DNA of 64,000 nt. Source: Synechococcus sp. M16CYN (lineage in GTDB: Bacteria; Cyanobacteriota; Cyanobacteriia; PCC-6307; Cyanobiaceae). The notes below the pieces were generated by a model. That model saw only the letters and a list, made by a program, of their open reading frames with translations. It was not told the DNA's origin and did no database searches. The stretch spans positions 992,001 to 1,056,000 of the forward strand of contig NZ_AP029048.1 in the NCBI RefSeq assembly GCF_040371545.1. The letters are read 5' to 3'. Each line of letters opens with the position of its first letter. Position 1 is the stretch's first letter. The position numbers were made by a program, and so were the translations under genes. Shown here piece after piece: positions 40,489-52,207 of the stretch.

Positions 40489-40826
40489 ACGACAAAATGC
40501 TGAGAAAGATTTCGATTTTCGAACCATACCCCGTCGAATCACTGCGACCATCACTAAGTGTTGCGTTTGGTGATCCTATGAAGTTGGCGGTTATTTTGAT
40601 GAAAGGCGAGTCATGCTGTGATTTAGGGGCTTTTGAGAAGGACTTCTTATTTATTCTGGTGTGATACCAAAGTCGCCAAGATGACGAACTCTTGCGTGAT
40701 CGGCAGATCCCCTGCCGCTACTTAGTTAGGCTGGCTTACTTTGCTTAAGCGCTTCAAGTCCTTTGAGTTCATTAGCCGCTGGTTAAGGCTTCATTCTTTG
40801 AATGTCTTTCCCTCGGCTGCTCGTAG

Positions 40827-41972
<1,146 letters not shown>

Positions 41973-41999
41973 GCATTAATCACACGAGTATATTTGGTT

Positions 42000-42024
42000 G
42001 GGGTGCTGATGCACCCCACTTTTT
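42000..42024 (+). terminator. Terminator of cpeB-cpeA
   Basis: GGGGTGC and GCACCCC form a perfect 7-base stem with loop TGAT, followed by ACTTTTT, 28 bases after the cpeA stop codon. Confidence 0.92.
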
Positions 42025-42040
42025 GCCTTTAAAATATTGT

Positions 42041-42982
42041 TTAAACCTGCCCGATTTTTTCGAGTTGATTAATTGCGAGAGTCATAACGTTAAGCAAAAC
42101 TTGATCTTTTTCACTTTTTATTTGTTTTTTTAGGCTTGAAATCGAGTCCACCGCTTCAAGTTTTATTAGAGCAAGAGCGCTATTCTTTCTGACCCAGTCA
42201 TCAGGGTCGGAAAGCGCAGGTATTAGTAAAGTTTCGGCCCAGTTAACTTCCTCAAGGTTACCTAATAATGTAGCAGTTTCAGCACGTATTTCAGCACATG
42301 AGTCACTCATTGCATCAGTTAGCAATTCCCTTACTTGTATCTCATCTAATAATTCAATTTGACTACCAAGTGCTGAGATTGCTACCTTGCGCACGTAAAT
42401 ATTTTCTGAATGTGCAGCTTGTCTAAGAGCTCCTGGAACATAATCACTGATGAACGCCAGAGCCCAGCTAGCCAGTCCTAGCTGCATTTCAGAACTATCA
42501 GGATTGTCTAAGACAGAAAGAATAGCTGTAACTCCATCCGCACCAGTAGATGCTATTGCTCCCATAGCAGATCCCTGAACAACAGAATCATTATCTGAAA
42601 GGAAAGCATTAACAAGATCTGGTAAACTTACAGGATCCGCTATCAATGTGAGTGTTTTTGCCGCCGCCCTTCTAACTGTAACTTGATTACTAGTTAGCAT
42701 CGCTTGACAGAGAGCAGGTACTGCTGCTCTTCCAATGGAGCTAAGACTATTTGCAAACCGAAGACGCAGAAGTCCCCGCGGGTCACCGAGCCCAGCCACC
42801 ATCGTTGCAATTGATTTTGGATCTGACTCAATTGAAAGACCAGCCTTTAGTTTTTTTCTGAGATGTGAGGCTAAGTCAAGAGCTTCGGCTTCATCCAGCT
42901 GGATATCAATGAGCGTTTGAGACTTGATTGCAGCGGAAAATTTTTGTTCCTGATCAAGTGTAGGCTCTATTGTCACTCGCAA
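42041..42982 (-). CDS. HEAT-repeat bilin lyase of the CpeF/MpeV/MpeU family
   Basis: 313 residues of HEAT repeats with the family core MVAGLGDPRGLLRLRFANSL, VRRAAAKTLTLIADP, DNDSVVQGSAMGAIASTGAD and the end motif RKNSALALIKLEAV. Members load the doubly linked bilin on Cys50/61 of phycoerythrin beta subunits (CpeF, MpeV) or make phycourobilin on type II phycoerythrin (MpeU). Its position beside cpeBA favours CpeF, but a second paralogue at 45.9 kb leaves this open. It is convergent with cpeA and divergent from the small gene at 43.0 kb. Confidence 0.82.
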   Translation of the reverse strand: MRVTIEPTLDQEQKFSAAIKSQTLIDIQLDEAEALDLASHLRKKLKAGLSIESDPKSIATMVAGLGDPRGLLRLRFANSLSSIGRAAVPALCQAMLTSNQVTVRRAAAKTLTLIADPVSLPDLVNAFLSDNDSVVQGSAMGAIASTGADGVTAILSVLDNPDSSEMQLGLASWALAFISDYVPGALRQAAHSENIYVRKVAISALGSQIELLDEIQVRELLTDAMSDSCAEIRAETATLLGNLEEVNWAETLLIPALSDPDDWVRKNSALALIKLEAVDSISSLKKQIKSEKDQVLLNVMTLAINQLEKIGQV

Positions 42983-43021
42983 TCACTCCATTCAAGCCAA
43001 TGACGACCATAGTCCTTAACC

Positions 43022-43447
43022 ATGACAATTTTTGTAATTTCTCATAATCTTCAAATTGAGTCGGCTCTCGTGCCTCCAATTTCTGCGCAGGACCTGGCAG
43101 ATGAGATCTTGGATAGCTCAAAATCTTTTCACTCAGTACAGGTTCTGAATCATCCTCATTGGCTGGTACAAAGCGAATCTAGCTTGTCAGCTCATGAGAT
43201 GGCTGTTGCATTAATCAAAGCTTGGAAGCAATATCGTCAAAAGCAAGGGCATACTGTTAAGCACCATATGCTGGCACTTGGAGGTCGTAAAGATACTGCT
43301 AGTAATCCCGGATCTCCACTCTCGATTGGTAGTTGGGGCGTGGATGTTGTTGAATGTAGTGCCCCCGATAATTTTTTAAAGAGCATTAATTGGAGTAACC
43401 TTAAAGCTAAACGTTCTTTGGATGCAGTATTTGAAGTAAGAAATTAA
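43022..43447 (+). CDS. Protein of unknown function in the phycoerythrin region (141 aa)
   Basis: 141 residues, no membrane segments, no recognised domain. It starts MTIFVISHNLQIESALVPP and has a middle LSAHEMAVALIKAWKQYRQ helix followed by GSWGVDVVECSAPDNFLK. It is divergent from the CpeF-type lyase (39 bases between starts), a pairing that suggests shared control. It may be one of the unnamed conserved genes of marine Synechococcus phycoerythrin regions; I cannot say what it does. Confidence 0.72.
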   Translation: MTIFVISHNLQIESALVPPISAQDLADEILDSSKSFHSVQVLNHPHWLVQSESSLSAHEMAVALIKAWKQYRQKQGHTVKHHMLALGGRKDTASNPGSPLSIGSWGVDVVECSAPDNFLKSINWSNLKAKRSLDAVFEVRN

Positions 43448-43821
43448 TTTGCTAAAAATTACTTCCATTATTTATTTCTTGCTAGCAAGAATATAGTTTT
43501 TTTGATTCTAGAATTTTATGATTTTGACTATAGTTTATTTAGTTTAATCTCTAATTTAATAATCTACTTAAATCACATTTTTTTATTTTAGAAAATAGCT
43601 TTATTAAAGCTAGTGATTAATAGACTAGTACAATGCATAATCTCATTTCCTTGTCTGGCCTATTAAAAATTTTAAATATATTTCTTAATGCAATTAGTTA
43701 CTTTAAATAATAAGCTAAGCATTAGTGTAGTTTACATTTTTGATTAGGTTTTTAATAGTTTTATAATAAAATTTAAGGCAGGTAATCTTATATAATAAAT
43801 ACACAATTTCAAATTCTAACA
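43448..43821. other. AT-rich intergenic stretch before cpeY
   Basis: About 375 bases of very AT-rich DNA with no frame of interest. It should contain the cpeY promoter. No clear hairpin or repeat is seen. Confidence 0.5.
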
Positions 43822-45141
43822 ATGAAACAATTTAACAATATTCATCCTGAACTCACTTGTGAGCGTGCATACAATATTCTTTCCACACCGCTTGATAAGA
43901 TTGTTTCTCAGAGTGATTTTTATATGGCTGCTGCACATTTAATTAACTGCCACGGAGCTAAAACAGAGTATGCATTATTAAATTTGCTTGAGAAATCCTC
44001 TAATAACCAAGCGGTAAAAATTGCTAAAAGAAAAGCAGTAGAAGTGCTTGCTCGTCTTGGCTATATTTCTGCAATCTCTGCAATTGGTAAGTGTCTTTGG
44101 TCTGAAGATATCTATCTGGTTGAGAATTCAGTTTGGGCTCTTCAACAACTTCAGTGTAATGATTCAAAACTAATTGATCGAATGTTATACCTTTTAAAGG
44201 ATGAAAATCAAAACCAACGTGTTTTGATTCAGTGTCTTGCAGGCTTAAGAGTTCAGTCAAGCCTTAAACTAATTCAAACCTTTCAGTGTTCTAAAACTCC
44301 AAATATTAGAAGTGCTGCGATTTCTGCAGTTGCCCAATTGACAAATAATATATCAGATGTACCAAAAATTATACAATATTTGACCTTTCCGAATCAAATG
44401 GATCGTCAATGCGCTGTGCAAGACTTAATTGATGCGAACGCGTCTGAGTTTCTACCGGCAATTGTAGCAGCACCAATTTCACCGTCTTTTCGGATGCGTG
44501 CTTGTCGTCAATTCTTCAACAAATTAGGCGTTGAATCTATTAATAATACTATTTTATCTTCAATTGATAGCATTTTAAAAGATGATCCAAATACTATTAA
44601 TATTATTCATACATATAAAGATAAACCAAGTGTGAGATTTCTTATAAATAATTTATATAATACTGACTTTAGTCGTTGTTATCTAGCTCTTATTAATTTA
44701 AATCGATATCCAACTAATGTATTGTGGCCACTCTTAAAAGAATCTTGGGAGCAAAAGGCTAATAATGATTATGGAGCTCATTACTTTTTTATGCACGTAC
44801 TAGGCTCATGTTGTAATTGGCCACTAACTGGACAAGAGTTTATTTTGCAAATATTACAAGAATCAGTTGTTAATCGCAGACCTCAGTTCCGAAAAAGTCG
44901 CTCTGCTGCGATCCAATCTCTCCAGTATCTTTATCCAAAACAATTTCTAGACTTTATTTTTGATTTTCTCTCTAAAGCTATTAATTTACCTTGGGATTGT
45001 CGTTATGTAATTATTATGTGCATTGAAAAGTTTTCCTATATAGATTATCATACAAAAAAACAGGTCTTAAAGCTATTGTTAAAGGATCCTGACACTTTTG
45101 TTCGTGCTAGGGCAGCTAAAAGTTTTTCAGAATTATTGTAG
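43822..45141 (+). CDS. cpeY: HEAT-repeat bilin lyase CpeY (or MpeY-like)
   Basis: 439 residues of armadillo-like repeats, for example AVEVLARLGYISAISAIGKC, LVENSVWALQQLQCNDSK and VRARAAKSFSELL at the end. CpeY with CpeZ loads phycoerythrobilin onto the Cys82-type site of phycoerythrin I alpha; MpeY and MpeZ do the same job on the type II subunit and are somewhat shorter. Length and the following cpeZ favour CpeY. The gene is strikingly AT-rich compared with cpeBA. No other CpeY/MpeY relative is in the window. Confidence 0.8.
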   Translation: MKQFNNIHPELTCERAYNILSTPLDKIVSQSDFYMAAAHLINCHGAKTEYALLNLLEKSSNNQAVKIAKRKAVEVLARLGYISAISAIGKCLWSEDIYLVENSVWALQQLQCNDSKLIDRMLYLLKDENQNQRVLIQCLAGLRVQSSLKLIQTFQCSKTPNIRSAAISAVAQLTNNISDVPKIIQYLTFPNQMDRQCAVQDLIDANASEFLPAIVAAPISPSFRMRACRQFFNKLGVESINNTILSSIDSILKDDPNTINIIHTYKDKPSVRFLINNLYNTDFSRCYLALINLNRYPTNVLWPLLKESWEQKANNDYGAHYFFMHVLGSCCNWPLTGQEFILQILQESVVNRRPQFRKSRSAAIQSLQYLYPKQFLDFIFDFLSKAINLPWDCRYVIIMCIEKFSYIDYHTKKQVLKLLLKDPDTFVRARAAKSFSELL

Positions 45142-45219
45142 TCTACTTGCTACAGAATTACAATCTAATAGTTTTGTATGATGCTATAGTCAGATTGATT
45201 AGAAATCTTTGGTGTTGAT

Positions 45220-45849
45220 ATGAATTCCTTGCCTCCTTCCTTTAAGTCACTGATCCATGATCTGTCCCATCCTAATCCTAATATTAGAGATAAGGCTTGC
45301 GTCTTAATGGCTAAGCACTATGCCACTGAAGCTATGCCATATCTTTTTTCCCTGTTACACAGTCCAGATCCTATTGTATATCGTACGGCTGTAAAAGGAC
45401 TGGGCGTTCTAGGTCATCAAACAGTTCCTGATATAATACAAACATTCAAATCATCTGATAGCAGCACGATAAGAGCATGCTGCATTAAAGTTATCGTGCA
45501 AATATCAGTCAATTTTCCTAAGGTTGCTTTCCCTCCAGAAATAATATCAATTCTTGAACAAGCTTTAGATGATTCTAGCCCTGTTGTTAATCAGTCTGCA
45601 TTAATGACTCTTGGACATCTTTCTAAACATGATTCAGAAAAAAAACGTACTATTGATCTTCTAATTCAAGTTTGTGATAAATCTAATATTGCTCATATAC
45701 AAGGCGCTACAATGGCACTAGCAGAGCTGGATTCTCCCTTGGCATCAGCATGCCTTCGGAAGTTAGCATCTGATAATTTGAAGGATCCTCTTGTTCGCGA
45801 AGTAGCCAAGGCTAGCCTTGAGAGAAGGGAAAGTCTTAATCTTCAATAG
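45220..45849 (+). CDS. cpeZ: CpeZ bilin lyase chaperone
   Basis: 209-residue HEAT-repeat protein that partners CpeY and helps phycoerythrin subunits fold. Repeats read HPNPNIRDKACVLMAKHY, SPDPIVYRTAVKGLGVLG and QGATMALAELDSPLASAC. It is 78 bases downstream of cpeY in the same direction and ends one base from the convergent lyase gene. AT-rich like cpeY. Confidence 0.83.
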   Translation: MNSLPPSFKSLIHDLSHPNPNIRDKACVLMAKHYATEAMPYLFSLLHSPDPIVYRTAVKGLGVLGHQTVPDIIQTFKSSDSSTIRACCIKVIVQISVNFPKVAFPPEIISILEQALDDSSPVVNQSALMTLGHLSKHDSEKKRTIDLLIQVCDKSNIAHIQGATMALAELDSPLASACLRKLASDNLKDPLVREVAKASLERRESLNLQ

Positions 45850-45850
45850 C

Positions 45851-46768
45851 CTAGTTTGATATATTTTTTAATTGATTCACCGCAACCTTCATTACAGCTT
45901 TAACGTTACTGTTTCGTTCAGAGGAAATTGCTTTATTCAAATGACTGACTGAGTTGACTGCTTCCATCTTCATTAATGCTAACGCGGTATTTTTTCTTAC
46001 TTGCATACTGTTATCTTTTAATAATTGATTAAGCTTTTTAGCTACATCTTCTTCTGGTTCTAAGGATTGTCCTACCACTATTGCTGCTTCTGCACGTACT
46101 TCGTTGTCAATATCATTTAAGGCTTGTATTAGAAATTGCCTAGCGCTTTTATTCTTTGTTGATCTAACTTGCTCGGCTAGTGCAGTAATGGCAATAATTC
46201 TAATTGCTGGCCTTTCTGATTGAAAGGCTTGGCTAAACGCTTCGGGGGTTTTTGAAGCAATAAAATTTAATGCAAGATTAATAAGACCAATTTGAAAAGC
46301 ACTACAAGTTTTACTTGTTAACATCATTAATAATGACTCGATTGCGGGTATACCTATTGTTGCCATTGCACCCGCAGAAGATCCTTGAACAACGGGATCA
46401 TTATCGTTTTGGAAAGCCTTCACTAAACTGGGAAGTGCTTTTTCGCTACCAATAATATTCAGGGTTTTTGCCGAAGCACGTCTAATTAATACGTTAGGAT
46501 TGCTTTGCAGTGCAGTACAAAGGATAGGTATAGCTTCTTCTCCAATAGAACCTAGACTTTGTGCAAATGTAAGTCGAACAGCCCCTCGCTGATCTCCTAG
46601 TCCTGCTACCATCTTTCTAAGTGAATCTTGATCCGATTTCGGCACTTTTTGCATTGTAAGTTGTGATTTTAAAGCTTCTGCCAGTTCAAACATTTCCTGC
46701 TCTGTCAATTTGTTAGTGTTGTCTGTCAAGTAACTAGTGGTTTTTTTAGGCACGAGCAACAGGATCAA
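45851..46768 (-). CDS. HEAT-repeat bilin lyase of the CpeF/MpeV/MpeU family, second copy
   Basis: 305 residues, clearly paralogous to the gene at 42.0 kb: MVAGLGDQRGAVRLTFAQSL, LIRRASAKTLNIIGSEKALP, NDNDPVVQGSSAGAMATIG and VRKNTALALMKMEAVNSV. It is adjacent to mpeC-mpeA-mpeB on the same strand, so it may be the MpeU or MpeV that acts on type II phycoerythrin. It is more AT-rich than the paralogue. ATG 46768 is used; the first few residues (MILLLVP) are odd and a later start is possible. Confidence 0.82.
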   Translation of the reverse strand: MILLLVPKKTTSYLTDNTNKLTEQEMFELAEALKSQLTMQKVPKSDQDSLRKMVAGLGDQRGAVRLTFAQSLGSIGEEAIPILCTALQSNPNVLIRRASAKTLNIIGSEKALPSLVKAFQNDNDPVVQGSSAGAMATIGIPAIESLLMMLTSKTCSAFQIGLINLALNFIASKTPEAFSQAFQSERPAIRIIAITALAEQVRSTKNKSARQFLIQALNDIDNEVRAEAAIVVGQSLEPEEDVAKKLNQLLKDNSMQVRKNTALALMKMEAVNSVSHLNKAISSERNSNVKAVMKVAVNQLKNISN

Positions 46769-46887
46769 ATTTCATATTTAACTTAGTTGATTTAATATCA
46801 AACCCTCTTATCCAGTTATGCTTATAAAAAACTCTTCCGTAAACTACGAAGCAGCTTACTATACTCAGTCTTCTTAATTTTATATAA

Positions 46888-47769
46888 TTAGAAGTGTACT
46901 CCAAAAGGTTGAAAAGGTACATAATCTGTCACCTTTACAGGATTATGACCAGTGTATTGCTGTTGCGGCAATTTGACAGGTATTCGAGTTATTGATGTGT
47001 AGCTAAATGGCATTGGTTTGGCACTTTCACGGGCAGCTATCGTAAGAGTATTAATCGTTCGACTATTCCGACCCTGTGCATTGTCGCTAATAGCAACCTT
47101 CGCTCCACCTAATGCTCGCATCATATTGAAGGACCGAGTGAACATGCCAGCATATGAATCCTTAGTACGCTCGTAAGGGACAATGTTTTTACCAAATACT
47201 TCAGTATATTCAGCTGAATTAGTCAGACTATCGATTAGTGCATTAAAGCCTGACTCAGCTTGAAGCTTGATAGCAGATTGAACTTCGCTTTGATCTAAAG
47301 GTGCACGTCCAAGCAAATGTTTAAAATTCAACTCGATACCGCGCTGTGCACCTACAGTATAGAAAAAATTTGATTTATAGAATTCAGATTTTGCTAAACT
47401 ATTCACAAAATCTCGAATGTAAATTTCTCCATTTAGCAATCTAGCCTCTAATGACGTCTCACGTTGATTTTCTGTTAGAGAAAGGTTACCGAAAACTTGT
47501 CTATATGAAGCTGTGATTGAGCGTCTAAGAGCTTCACCATCACCCGGAGTGAAACTGTCAGCAATTACACCGAAAGGACACTCAGAATGAAGACGAGGGC
47601 CGATGCTAATTCTCATGGATGCGCAATGGTTGCGCTTGTACTCAGCAATAGTATCTTCGACAGTTCGGGGCATAGTGTTTCTGCCTGCCTTGCTATCTGT
47701 GGCAAATGAAGCAGGACCTGTACTTGTTGCTGAACTAAGACCTCTTAGGCTAGTGTCTATACCAAGCAT
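46888..47769 (-). CDS. mpeC: Phycoerythrin II rod linker with bilin (gamma-type)
   Basis: 293 residues from ATG 47769 (MLGIDTSLRGLSS). Cys49 in KRNHCASMRISIGPR matches the known phycourobilin-bearing Cys49 of MpeC. The rod-linker domain follows at about residues 75-215: SYRQVFGNLSLTENQRETSL, GIELNFKHLLGRAPLDQSEV, and the VFGKNIVPYERTK end. There is no C-terminal CpcD domain. It lies downstream of mpeA with a gap of about 190 bases. The frame extends upstream to 47952 but that part is AT-rich and unlike the family. Confidence 0.9.
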   Translation of the reverse strand: MLGIDTSLRGLSSATSTGPASFATDSKAGRNTMPRTVEDTIAEYKRNHCASMRISIGPRLHSECPFGVIADSFTPGDGEALRRSITASYRQVFGNLSLTENQRETSLEARLLNGEIYIRDFVNSLAKSEFYKSNFFYTVGAQRGIELNFKHLLGRAPLDQSEVQSAIKLQAESGFNALIDSLTNSAEYTEVFGKNIVPYERTKDSYAGMFTRSFNMMRALGGAKVAISDNAQGRNSRTINTLTIAARESAKPMPFSYTSITRIPVKLPQQQYTGHNPVKVTDYVPFQPFGVHF

Positions 47770-47962
47770 GATAAAAAGAAGGGTTAAGAATACATATAAA
47801 ATAAAAATATGAGGCTCTTTTAATATGCGGTAATCGCTTATGGTGAGATTCAAAGATCTACTGACATATAGCTGTAATTCTTGCTTAAGATTAGTAAAAA
47901 AGGATGGGCATCGGCCCACCCTAATTATTTGATACGTTCTAATAACACCCAAATTGATAGGA

Positions 47963-48460
47963 TCAGCCGAGAGAGTTGATTACATAATCCAGCAGATTGT
48001 TATAAGCGGTCAGAGCCTGGGGGCTCATATCGCGAGGTGCACAACCGTCATTACGCATCTGAGAGAAGCCAGCCACATAGGTACCAGGATCGATGCTAAG
48101 AGCTTTATAAACCTCTTTCTGACCGTTGATAGCTAGCTCATCCAGGGGACCAGTGCCACCTGTAACCAGGCAGTAGTTGATCAAACGCAGATAGTGAATG
48201 AAGTCACGCTTGCACTTTTCTTTACCTTCAGTGGCGCACTGGCGAGGCTGACGACCAGTAGCGCCGTTAGGGTATTGAGCGTACACAGCGTCAACAGCGC
48301 GCTGTGCTATGGCGTCGTAGTTAGAAGCTAACTTTTCAGCAACTTCTAGGCGTGCAGCAGCACGTTGTATGGAGCCCTGTACAGACTCCATATCGGAAAC
48401 AGAGGGAAACCGAGAAGAGCTGTCGGCTGCGCCAACAACAGTGGTAATAACAGACTTCAT
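47963..48460 (-). CDS. mpeA: Phycoerythrin II alpha subunit
   Basis: 165 residues. Three bilin cysteines are seen: Cys75 ([10 protein letters not shown]), Cys83 ([13 protein letters not shown]) and Cys140 ([13 protein letters not shown]). The third site, Cys75, is what separates type II alpha from type I. The insertion GATGRQPRQ carrying Cys75 is absent from cpeA. It is 50 bases downstream of mpeB on the same strand. The lyases for Cys83 (MpeY or MpeZ) are not seen in this window. Confidence 0.93.
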   Translation of the reverse strand: MKSVITTVVGAADSSSRFPSVSDMESVQGSIQRAAARLEVAEKLASNYDAIAQRAVDAVYAQYPNGATGRQPRQCATEGKEKCKRDFIHYLRLINYCLVTGGTGPLDELAINGQKEVYKALSIDPGTYVAGFSQMRNDGCAPRDMSPQALTAYNNLLDYVINSLG

Positions 48461-48510
48461 GGTCTATGCAGATTGTTCAGTGATAGTGGATAGTTTCGGT
48501 TGGATCTGGT

Positions 48511-50375
<1,865 letters not shown>

Positions 50376-50717
50376 ATGCGGGGTTATATACATGCGATGC
50401 CAATTACTGCCAAAACAAATTCAGCCCTGTCTCATTGTATCGCAGCAATATCAAACAGTTCTAAAATTCGGGATGAATTGAATGAGGTCGACAGTTTGAT
50501 GAGTCTTCGCATTATCATCCAATCTATCGATAGTTCTCTTACGGGAGCTGCTATTATCTCTTTAGAGCAAGCTACTCGTCCCCCAAAAAATCTTGTAGGT
50601 TCAGGTGTTGTTTTCAACGAAATACCCTGGCGTTTACTAAGCTGCACTGGCGGTCCTTTAGTGTTGCAATTAATTTGCAAAAAAGCTAATTTTGCTATTT
50701 GGGTTGAAAGTTGCTGA
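50376..50717 (+). CDS. Small protein of unknown function, first of a three-gene unit
   Basis: 113 residues if read from 50376, or 106 from ATG 50397 (MPITAKTNSALSHC). Mixed helical and strand segments; KIRDELNEVDSLMSLRIIIQ and GPLVLQLICKKANFAIWVE. No domain recognised and no membrane segment. The stop codon overlaps the start of the next gene (TGATG), so the two are translationally coupled. Position inside the phycoerythrin region suggests a role with phycobilisomes. Confidence 0.7.
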   Translation: MRGYIHAMPITAKTNSALSHCIAAISNSSKIRDELNEVDSLMSLRIIIQSIDSSLTGAAIISLEQATRPPKNLVGSGVVFNEIPWRLLSCTGGPLVLQLICKKANFAIWVESC

Positions 50718-51019
50718 TGGTCAACAATGACTTAAGTAGTTTTGTAAATAGTGTGGTTCGCTTTCATGAATTAGCCAAAGGCCTTAAATCTCTCAAGGAT
50801 CATGATGAGATCATTGCTTATGGCCAAAGTCACGGTTTTCAGTTCACTAAATCAGACTGGGAGCTGTTTTATCAGACGGATCTAAGTTTGCAGTCAAACT
50901 CGGTGCGGAGAAAAATTCTGTTGGCAAATCCAGCTCATTGGTCGTGGGCTTTTCGACAGCTTTCAACATGGAGAGCTATGCTTATGGAGGGGGCTGATGA
51001 CGGCAACGCCTCAATCTAG
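50717..51019 (+). CDS. Nif11-like small protein in the phycoerythrin region
   Basis: 100 residues from ATG 50717 (MVNNDLSSFVNSVVRFHEL). The order helix, KSLKDHDEIIAYGQSHGFQFTK, then a Trp-rich tail resembles the Nif11 leader-like domain (helix plus an AxxxGF motif) but without a double-Gly cleavage site. Coupled to the upstream gene by a TGATG overlap. Nif11-like genes of unknown function are known from marine Synechococcus phycobilisome regions. Confidence 0.68.
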   Translation: MVNNDLSSFVNSVVRFHELAKGLKSLKDHDEIIAYGQSHGFQFTKSDWELFYQTDLSLQSNSVRRKILLANPAHWSWAFRQLSTWRAMLMEGADDGNASI

Positions 51020-51048
51020 AACCTAACACTTTCTCATTAACACTTGCT

Positions 51049-51270
51049 ATGTCAGATTTAGAGCAAGATCAATTATTGGAACAATTTATATCTTTGGCTC
51101 GTTCAGATAAAGAGCTTCGTTTAAAGATTAAGTCTGCACTGAACCAAGATGCAATACTTGAAATTGCACGTGAACGAGGATTTATACTTGAATCCACAGT
51201 CATATTGCGAAAGTGGAGTCAGCACACTGATTTTTCAAAACCTACGTGGTTGGGATGGTTTGATGAGTAA
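51049..51270 (+). CDS. Second Nif11-like small protein
   Basis: 73 residues: MSDLEQDQLLEQFISLARSD, then ELRLKIKSALNQDAILEIA followed by RERGFILESTVILRKW. This is the Nif11 pattern of two helices and an IAxxxGF segment. It lacks a peptide-precursor tail, so it is unlikely to be a natural-product leader here. It follows the previous gene by 29 bases and converges with the gene at 51274. Confidence 0.7.
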   Translation: MSDLEQDQLLEQFISLARSDKELRLKIKSALNQDAILEIARERGFILESTVILRKWSQHTDFSKPTWLGWFDE

Positions 51271-51273
51271 TAT

Positions 51274-51579
51274 TTAAGTATTAATCTCTGAATACCTTGT
51301 TTGTTGACTGCCTCGTTCAGCCCAATAAGTTACAAATGCTTCACCACCTGGACGTGGAACACTGGCAACTGCTCTTAATATTTTGAACGATCTTTTAGGT
51401 CCCATTGGCCAATTTCCTACTGCTTTAACTGTTCTAATTTTTCCCCCTATTGATTCAATATATCGTTCAAACTTTTCTAATTGAGTTTGGTCTACTGTTT
51501 CAAAAACAAAGTTATTTCTCTCGCAAATTAAATGCTGTGATCTAATCCATGACTTAATTTGTTTTTCAATATCGAGCAT
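51274..51579 (-). CDS. Small protein of unknown function next to cpeT
   Basis: 101 residues, start MLDIEKQIKSWIRSQHLIC. One helical half, then strands LEKFERYIESIGGKIRTVKAV and FKILRAVASVPRPGGEAFVT. The phrase on a residue-position pattern GGKIRTVKAV is reminiscent of the CpcD-like end of rod linkers (GGKIxxIxxV), but the similarity is short. It follows cpeT by 3 bases on the same strand. Function unknown. Confidence 0.72.
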   Translation of the reverse strand: MLDIEKQIKSWIRSQHLICERNNFVFETVDQTQLEKFERYIESIGGKIRTVKAVGNWPMGPKRSFKILRAVASVPRPGGEAFVTYWAERGSQQTRYSEINT

Positions 51580-51582
51580 TTG

Positions 51583-52194
51583 CTATTCCTTATTTTGAAT
51601 CCAACTTGAATTAATTATTTCCGAAATATTCTTTATGCGTTTAAAACGTAACAATCCATGTTCAGATCCCCATCTTGGCTGATTAGTTTCGAGATCAAAA
51701 CCACGATCTCGACTAATCCAATTGTCTTGATCTACTTGAACTTCGCTAACTAAATATGTTAAGTAACCATCTCTTGGTATCAAACATTTTTTACCAGGTT
51801 CAACTGATCCTATGTAACAACCACTGGTTTTTTCTCTAAAATGCATAGCGCAACCAAAACGGCAAGAAAGACTATTAATGTTTAAATATTGCAATAATTC
51901 TGGATTGCGTCCAGCACCAGCTATTCGTTCCTTATCAGCAAATCCGTAGTTATTTAGAATATAAATTTTCTCTTTAACTTCTAAGCGATGAATGCCTTGT
52001 CGATAAGGTTGCCATGGAGCATAATTATAATATTGTTCCGAATAGAAACCAGGACCATTAAAAATTTCCCATGGGAGTGGACGAAATACAATATTTATCC
52101 TAGCGAAATTTTTTGGACTCTTTTGTGACTGTGCATAATTGTCATAAATGCCTGCTAGTGTGTTGGCAAATTTAAGACGTTTATTTATATCCAT
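51583..52194 (-). CDS. cpeT: T-type bilin lyase CpeT
   Basis: 203 residues of the CpcT/CpeT family, related to rpcT in this window. Visible features are KFANTLAGIYDNYAQSQK, RINIVFRPLPWEIFNGPG, CRFGCAMHFREKTSGCYIGS, GKKCLIPRDGYLTYLVSEVQ and RDRGFDLETNQPRWGS. CpeT attaches bilin to Cys165-type sites of phycoerythrin beta. It lies 13 bases downstream of cpeS. AT-rich compared with the linkers. Confidence 0.9.
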   Translation of the reverse strand: MDINKRLKFANTLAGIYDNYAQSQKSPKNFARINIVFRPLPWEIFNGPGFYSEQYYNYAPWQPYRQGIHRLEVKEKIYILNNYGFADKERIAGAGRNPELLQYLNINSLSCRFGCAMHFREKTSGCYIGSVEPGKKCLIPRDGYLTYLVSEVQVDQDNWISRDRGFDLETNQPRWGSEHGLLRFKRIKNISEIINSSWIQNKE

Positions 52195-52207
52195 AATAAT
52201 AGTAGCT

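Noticed and set aside
47770-47952. N-terminal extension of the mpeC frame with a hydrophobic helix
   Set aside because: MpeC starts at MLGIDTS, which puts the bilin cysteine at position 49 as known; the extension is AT-rich untranslated DNA.
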